In this document: in pieces, positions 21,666 to 24,996 of the stretch
Layout of the letters: every line of letters starts with the position of its first letter
How positions within the stretch are numbered: position 1 is the first letter of the stretch
IMG/VR virus record: IMGVR_UViG_3300006869_000099
Span: 1 to 24,996 of that record
Strand: one strand, 5' to 3'
DNA from: a virus
DNA length: 24,996 bases
Made by a program: the position numbers and the translations under genes
The notes under the pieces: generated by a model
What the model saw: the letters and a program-made list of their open reading frames with translations, nothing else
Databases searched by the model: none
Told to the model about the DNA's origin: nothing

Positions 21666-22112
21666 TTAGACGTTTTCCATTCTAGTCATGAGTCGCTCTG
21701 CTCGGTTTGTTACCTGACGATACCAAAGACTGTCGCGTCCTTCGATCGCCGCAGTTTTCCAGTCGCCTTCTAGGATCGCGGCATTAAACTTCTTAAACTT
21801 ACTTAGTCGTGTACGACCCATGTTGAACATCATATTAACCAAGATTTGCTGGACTTCGTCTGGTAAGTTGTCAAATGTCCCTCTTTCGTATAAAGCGTGA
21901 CACTCTCCGATGGCAAGTTCAAGGTCTGCTTCAAAACACTCCTTAACTCTTTCTTCCGAGACTCGAGTACCAACTGCCCTTCCGTGCTCTTCGTCACTTT
22001 CGAGGATAAGGTGACCAACTCCAAACGTGGGGTAACCGAGGTGATCGTTGTATATGACATACTCAACTCCTTCGTCGATCTTGAGTTGTTCGTAAACTGC
22101 TTGTCTGTTCAT
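21666..22112 (-). CDS. e: T4-type lysozyme (GH24 muramidase)
   Basis: The 148-residue protein aligns by eye with T4 lysozyme. 'LKIDEGVEYVIYNDHLGYPTFGVGH' has catalytic E14, D23 and T29 (T4 Glu11, Asp20, Thr26), 'VNMMFNMGRTRLSKFKKFN' matches the T4 helix, and 'SLWYRQVTNRAERLMTRM' matches RWYNQTPNRAKRVITTF. The enzyme cuts the glycan chain of peptidoglycan after holin release. No signal peptide is present. It is slightly shorter than T4 gpe (164). It lies between PhoH and the carbamoyltransferase behind an early-type promoter, not in the late block. Wholly intact. Confidence 0.92.
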   Translation of the reverse strand: MNRQAVYEQLKIDEGVEYVIYNDHLGYPTFGVGHLILESDEEHGRAVGTRVSEERVKECFEADLELAIGECHALYERGTFDNLPDEVQQILVNMMFNMGRTRLSKFKKFNAAILEGDWKTAAIEGRDSLWYRQVTNRAERLMTRMENV

Positions 22113-22819
22113 TTTTTGCTCCTAGCAAGCATCTCTTTTGTCATGATATAATCTCTAACAAAATCAGAACGAATGATGTCTTCCCAACCAAATTCAATTA
22201 TTGAAAAATTTTTCATTACTTCTATTATAGATAGGAACGATTGAATGCCATTCCTATCAGATTCTTTCGTAAAATCCGACTGATAAAAATCTCCCGCAAA
22301 AATTATGCGAGAGTCCAGTCCGACCCTTGTAATCACTGAGTCCAGTTCATGGAACGTCAGATTCTGCATCTCATCTACAATGATGATAGCATTATCAAAG
22401 GTCGTACCTCTTATATAGGAAGTTGAGTAGAACTCAATAATACGTTGGTCTACTAACTGTTGATAACTTCCACCGAAATTAAATAAGTCGTCGCATATCC
22501 CAATGTAGGGTTGTATGAACGGTGCAAGTTTTTCGTCAGCGGTTCCTGGGAGGAAACCCATGTCGCGAGTAGCAACTACTGAGCGAACGAGGATCACCTT
22601 TTCCCAAGGAGTACTTTTATCTAGTACATCTTGCAACGCTAGATATAATGCAGTGAAGGTTTTGCCCGTTCCCGCACTGCCATTGAGTACAAGATTATGC
22701 CCGTCCTTCCACTCTTCCCATGCTACTTGCTGGTTATTGGTTAACGGATCGAATGTGCAAAGATTATCTATACGAATTTTAAAGTTAGACTCTTGCCGAT
22801 GTCTTTTAGTTTGAGTCAT
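22109..22819 (-). CDS. phoH: PhoH-like ATPase
   Basis: The 236-residue protein has a Walker A motif GSAGTGKT (47-54), then 'VILVRSVVATRDMGFLPGTADEKLAPF' (75-101), a signature of PhoH, and a Walker B IIIVDEMQN (146-152). 'RIIFAGDFYQSDF' (171-183) holds the sensor-like part. The family is an ATPase and predicted RNA/DNA helicase-like domain. It is common in marine phages and linked by context to phosphate stress or RNA handling, with no settled phage role. The ATG overlaps the stop of the FmdB-like gene (ATGA). It is next to the operon's promoter. Confidence 0.93.
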   Translation of the reverse strand: MTQTKRHRQESNFKIRIDNLCTFDPLTNNQQVAWEEWKDGHNLVLNGSAGTGKTFTALYLALQDVLDKSTPWEKVILVRSVVATRDMGFLPGTADEKLAPFIQPYIGICDDLFNFGGSYQQLVDQRIIEFYSTSYIRGTTFDNAIIIVDEMQNLTFHELDSVITRVGLDSRIIFAGDFYQSDFTKESDRNGIQSFLSIIEVMKNFSIIEFGWEDIIRSDFVRDYIMTKEMLARSKK

Positions 22820-23049
22820 ACCTTGATAGTATTGCCGCGACCTGAGTTATTCTTAATGTTTTTGAGAAGATCTTTATACCCATCAGGTGCTTTTGATAAG
22901 GTTCCTCCAGCGTGAGTGATCAGACTAGCAGAAGAAGTTTTGTGTAAAATTTGCCACTCTCCGGATTTTACATTTTCTTCCATAGTGGAGATAGAACAAA
23001 AAACTTCTTTTTCTTCTCCCTCTTTAGTCTTAACATCATATGTTGGCAT
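22816..23049 (-). CDS. FmdB-like small protein, zinc-free
   Basis: From the ATG at 23049 the product has 77 residues: MPTYDVKTKEGEEKEVFCSIS, a middle EENVKSGEWQIL part and 'SKAPDGYKDLLKNIKNNSG' at the end. This is the T4-like phage version of the FmdB family (MPTY..., '...GY.DLLK.IKK..PG'), usually next to phoH. Cellular FmdB proteins hold a zinc ribbon; here only one Cys is present, so no ribbon can form. A longer reading from 23100 starts before the promoter-derived mRNA and is rejected. The AGGA of the leader is 11 bases before the ATG. Confidence 0.8.
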   Translation of the reverse strand: MPTYDVKTKEGEEKEVFCSISTMEENVKSGEWQILHKTSSASLITHAGGTLSKAPDGYKDLLKNIKNNSGRGNTIKV

Positions 23050-23080
23050 AGTATTCAGTTTCCTGGGCAGCGATAGCTTT

Positions 23081-23109
23081 ATTATAGTGAATTTATACAA
23101 AAAGTAAAG
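23081..23109 (-). promoter_or_regulatory. early-type sigma70-like promoter of the long accessory operon
   Basis: CTTTAC (23104-23109) and TATAAT (23081-23086) lie 17 bases apart on the minus strand. CTTTAC is one base from the T4 early -35 (GTTTAC) and the -10 is perfect. The expected start is near 23074. It follows a terminator directly, so it begins a new unit: FmdB-like, phoH, lysozyme and the glycan cassette. A nearby TATAAATT (23091-23098) could also serve as a degenerate late box. Confidence 0.78.
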
Positions 23110-23111
23110 AG

Positions 23112-23142
23112 AAAAATAAACAATGCCCCACCGGAGTGGGGC
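23112..23142 (-). terminator. intrinsic terminator after the 57-residue gene
   Basis: On the minus strand GCCCCAC-TCCG-GTGGGGC makes a perfect 7-bp GC stem with a 4-base loop (23125-23142), followed by a T-rich run (ATTGTTTATTTTTCTC). It lies 20 bases past the stop of the upstream small gene. Confidence 0.9.
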
Positions 23143-23162
23143 ACGAGATAGATCACCTTCCT

Positions 23163-23336
23163 TTAATTAACCGTGAGGGACTCTTGGAGTTCGGAGATAT
23201 AGTCGTCGAGAAATACTCTCTTCTTCTCCACTTTGTGCGCTAACTTTGTTTTTCCTTTCCTATTCAGTTTGTGAATGTAGTGTTGTAGTTCTGCGCTATC
23301 CTTACGCAATCTCTCCAATTGAAATGTTGTTACCAT
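23163..23336 (-). CDS. 57-residue basic helical protein, function unknown
   Basis: A frame from an ATG at 23336 to a TAA at 23163 encodes MVTTFQLERLRKDSAELQHY, then IHKLNRKGKTKLAHKVEKKR, then an amphipathic end (VFLDDYISELQESLTVN). The protein is mostly helical with a basic centre, like a small coiled coil or nucleic-acid binder. AGGAG six bases before the ATG supports the start, and a strong terminator follows. I recognise similar small proteins in T4-like phages but no role for them. Confidence 0.75.
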   Translation of the reverse strand: MVTTFQLERLRKDSAELQHYIHKLNRKGKTKLAHKVEKKRVFLDDYISELQESLTVN

Positions 23337-23411
23337 AGGCGACTCCTAAAAGAATTTAAAGTTTAGCAATAACAACGATGTTTCTCACGGTTATTCCGTA
23401 ATAATGTCCTC

Positions 23412-23861
23412 CTAAGAAGGTAATAACTGAGGCGCTGCTTCCTTGATCACGCTTTCAGTTAGTCCCTTACATACTGTTTTCTTGGCGAGCATCATTACTA
23501 GAAATTCAGCGTCACGAGGGTGTACTGATTCTAACATGCCTATAAACATTGTTTCTCGTTTTAGTTCGTGCATTTGCGGACCACCCTTTACGAAATATTT
23601 TAATTTCATGTGTTGTTTATGCCACGTGGAAGGAACGTGTTCTTCTTCAGCAAGGTCAAAGGGAGGGCGACTTTCTGGCAACAGAAAGTTGATGCGGGGG
23701 TCAAATACACATCGCAAATAATCAGCGAACGCTTGATACGTTCCTACATAAGACTTCACTAGATCGATCTTATCCTTTCTTGATTTTGCTTTCGCAATGT
23801 TTTCCAGCATTTCATATAGTTCAGGACGAGACTTCTTGCCCTGTTGGGTTTCAGTAATCAT
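23412..23861 (-). CDS. DUF6433-like phage protein
   Basis: The 149-residue protein starts with a charged helix (LYEMLENIAKAKSRKDKIDLVKSY). It then has YLRCVFDPRINFLLPESRPPF, 'FVKGGPQMHELKRETMFIGMLESVHPRDAEFLVMML' and a late KGLTESVIKEAAPQLLP. This is the pattern of the DUF6433 family of T4-like phages: 'K-x-x-K...RxxFLLPEG.PPY...KRExLFIxMLEGLHPxEAxLL...KGLTxxLVxEAFP'. Its function is unknown. GAGGT five bases before the ATG supports the start. The following 75 bases carry an orphan ribosome site and a small hairpin. Confidence 0.8.
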   Translation of the reverse strand: MITETQQGKKSRPELYEMLENIAKAKSRKDKIDLVKSYVGTYQAFADYLRCVFDPRINFLLPESRPPFDLAEEEHVPSTWHKQHMKLKYFVKGGPQMHELKRETMFIGMLESVHPRDAEFLVMMLAKKTVCKGLTESVIKEAAPQLLPS

Positions 23862-23893
23862 ACATAACCTCTTTCACGAAAATATTTAGTATT

Positions 23894-24304
23894 TCACTTG
23901 TTCACACTCAGGTGTTTTCTTGAGATTCTACAATTAATTATACCATTGTAATAGTCGTCTCTCAGCAACACTTCGCGGTCAAACTGTTCTTTAGTTTCAT
24001 AGTATGCGCAGTCTCCCTTCGTCTTGCAGAGGTGCAATATCTCACGGGTAAAGGCATCTAACCCCTTTGACTCTACTAACTCCTGCACGCGCTCTGAGGA
24101 ACCACAGTAAGTCCTCCAGTCGCTTTCCACGAGAGTTTTCTTTCGCCGTTTGCGAGTCTTGGTGATAGGGAGAGTTTTGGTTCGGTAGAAGAACTTCTTA
24201 CCGACATATTTCATCTGGGTTTCTTTTTCTGTTATTATGTAAACAAACCCATAATAATCTTCAGGCAATGTATCGTATACCTCGCCGTTATAAGTCCAAG
24301 TCAT
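23894..24304 (-). CDS. GIY-YIG-type nuclease-like protein
   Basis: From the ATG at 24304 the product has 136 residues. 'YYGFVYIITEKETQMKYVGKKFFYRT' (17-41) is a variant of the GIY-x-YIG start ('FVYIIT...KYVGKK'). ESDWRTYCGSSERVQELV, 'FTREILHLCKTKGDCAYYETKEQF' and LLRDDYYNGIINCRI follow with the Arg and Glu expected for the family. Many T4-like phages carry free-standing GIY-YIG enzymes (the Seg family) that cut DNA. A further 9-residue upstream extension exists but overlaps the zinc-ribbon gene. The start overlaps that gene's stop (TAATG). The nuclease fold is likely; a homing role is not shown. Confidence 0.72.
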   Translation of the reverse strand: MTWTYNGEVYDTLPEDYYGFVYIITEKETQMKYVGKKFFYRTKTLPITKTRKRRKKTLVESDWRTYCGSSERVQELVESKGLDAFTREILHLCKTKGDCAYYETKEQFDREVLLRDDYYNGIINCRISRKHLSVNK

Positions 24305-24429
24305 TAGTCGACTTCTATAGGTGCAGCGCACATAGGACAGAAGGCAGGAATCTCGTCAACATCATGTACAATAAGTTCGCATTCAGTTTCGCAAACCTCA
24401 CATGTTATGTAAAAAGTTTCGTCTTCCAT
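24304..24429 (-). CDS. 41-residue zinc ribbon protein
   Basis: A frame from an ATG at 24429 to a TAA at 24304 encodes MEDETFYITCEVCETECELI, then VHDVDEIPAFCPMCAAPIEVD. Two knuckles, C-x2-C (with another Cys nearby) and C-x2-C, about 20 residues apart, make a standard four-Cys zinc ribbon. Both ends overlap neighbours by TAATG, so it is translated as part of the operon. It may bind nucleic acid or a protein; nothing more can be read. Confidence 0.8.
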   Translation of the reverse strand: MEDETFYITCEVCETECELIVHDVDEIPAFCPMCAAPIEVD

Positions 24430-24995
24430 TAAATTTTTCTCAATCTCTTGGATGGCGACAAGTACCCATCGCGCATTTCGTTAAACTGTTCTTTAGTTAT
24501 ACCTAAATTCATCCAACGCACTGTGTTTTCTACAATGGACGAGCTCTTGTTATATAGATCTTCGTAAAACACCAGTTTGGATTTTGGGTGAAAAGCAGCA
24601 AACTGAAATAGTTTTTTGTACTTTTTAGATTCATGCACAAAATTGTTTATGTAAGGAAATTCTGTTGGTTCGTATTCATGATAATATCCATACTTTGTAG
24701 CATTAACTCCGCTTATACACAACTCGCGAATATTCGCACGGACAAGCACTATAACATGGGAAAAGTTTTTTACATTTTTATTCAACCATTTTGGGTTATG
24801 ATCTATCATGGTTTTGAATACGCAGTTATCTGGTATAGGGTCGCCTTCTTTATACGTTGGTTCTCTTTTCTCGAGGTCTCTCCAGAAATGTGTGTTAAAG
24901 GGTTCTGCTATAAGTTCAAGGTTGAGAGTTTCAGATAGGCAGCGCATTAGATTAGTGCTGCCTGTACGCCCCATCGCTACGATCAAAATTTTCAT
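24429..24995 (-). CDS. sulfotransferase-like protein
   Basis: The 188-residue protein starts MKILIVAMGRTGSTNLMRCL, a PAPS loop of sulfotransferases ('R-T-G-S-T'), and has 'HVIVLVRANIRELCIS' as the 3'-phosphate region, where the more usual R-(N/D)-P is changed to R-A-N. A basic stretch near the end (LSPSKRLRKI) is present. It is shorter than the Sulfotransfer_2 copy at 16405-17121 and belongs to a different subgroup. The ATG at 24995 is almost at the window's right edge, so its promoter is not seen. The altered loop makes true sulfotransfer less sure. Confidence 0.75.
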   Translation of the reverse strand: MKILIVAMGRTGSTNLMRCLSETLNLELIAEPFNTHFWRDLEKREPTYKEGDPIPDNCVFKTMIDHNPKWLNKNVKNFSHVIVLVRANIRELCISGVNATKYGYYHEYEPTEFPYINNFVHESKKYKKLFQFAAFHPKSKLVFYEDLYNKSSSIVENTVRWMNLGITKEQFNEMRDGYLSPSKRLRKI

Positions 24996-24996
24996 T

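Noticed and set aside
22816-23100. Longer start (23100) for the FmdB-like gene
   Set aside because: It would begin upstream of the -10 box at 23081-23086, so the mRNA from that promoter would not contain it. The family normally starts MPTY, which is at 23049.
1-24996. tRNA genes, CRISPR arrays, insertion sequences, integrase or attachment sites
   Set aside because: I looked for cloverleaf arms, regularly spaced repeats and transposase or recombinase motifs and saw none. A dedicated tRNA scan could still find a diverged one.

Overview
The window is a 25 kb piece of a T4-like (Straboviridae-like or marine 'exo-T4') contractile-tail phage genome. The signature genes are gp53, gp48/54, a gp29-type tape measure, gp26, gp4, gp32 and gp33. 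PhoH, an FmdB-like protein, a 2-oxoglutarate/Fe(II) oxygenase and a DUF6433-like protein form a companion set familiar from marine T4-like phages of cyanobacteria and other marine bacteria. No photosynthesis gene, tRNA or integrase is seen, so the host cannot be named. Almost everything reads on the minus strand; only a gp4 homologue and one small gene read on the plus strand.

Region 1 (1-6437, minus) is late structural: partial gp53, a gp48-like tube cap, a 946-residue tape measure, a gp26-like protein with a -1-frame extension, a tail-tube-fold protein and a conserved protein of unknown role. T4-type late boxes (TATAAATA) stand before gp48, the tape measure and the 201-residue gene. Two weaker plus-facing boxes stand before the two plus-strand genes. 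Region 2 (6726-7772) is gene 32 as its own unit: stacked sigma70-like and late promoters, a hairpin at the 5' end of the leader, and a TTCG-loop terminator.

Region 3 (7769-11630, minus) is a tight operon behind a sigma70-like promoter. It holds several small unknown genes, an exported SleB-type wall hydrolase, a WYL_2-like protein, a GT25 glycosyltransferase, gp33 and an Fe(II)/2OG oxygenase. Region 4 (11660-23109, minus) is an 11.4 kb run of 17 genes joined mostly by 4-bp stop/start overlaps and opened by an early-type promoter. It starts with FmdB-like, PhoH and a T4-type lysozyme. It continues into a glycan/decoration cassette: carbamoyltransferase, four GT25-like enzymes, three other GT-A-like enzymes, an SDR epimerase, a sulfotransferase, two methyltransferase-like proteins and a DUF115-like protein. 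Region 5 (23112-24996, minus) carries a second sulfotransferase-like gene, a 41-residue zinc ribbon, a GIY-YIG-type protein, a DUF6433-like protein and a 57-residue basic protein, closed by a strong terminator.

The two most notable points are a canonical -1 slippery heptamer at the end of gp26, which fuses it in frame to a 64-residue tail like the lambda G/GT tail chaperones, and the large decoration cassette with an unusual conserved EHD motif in all its GT25-like enzymes. All functional names rest on recognising sequence features by eye; no database search was run.
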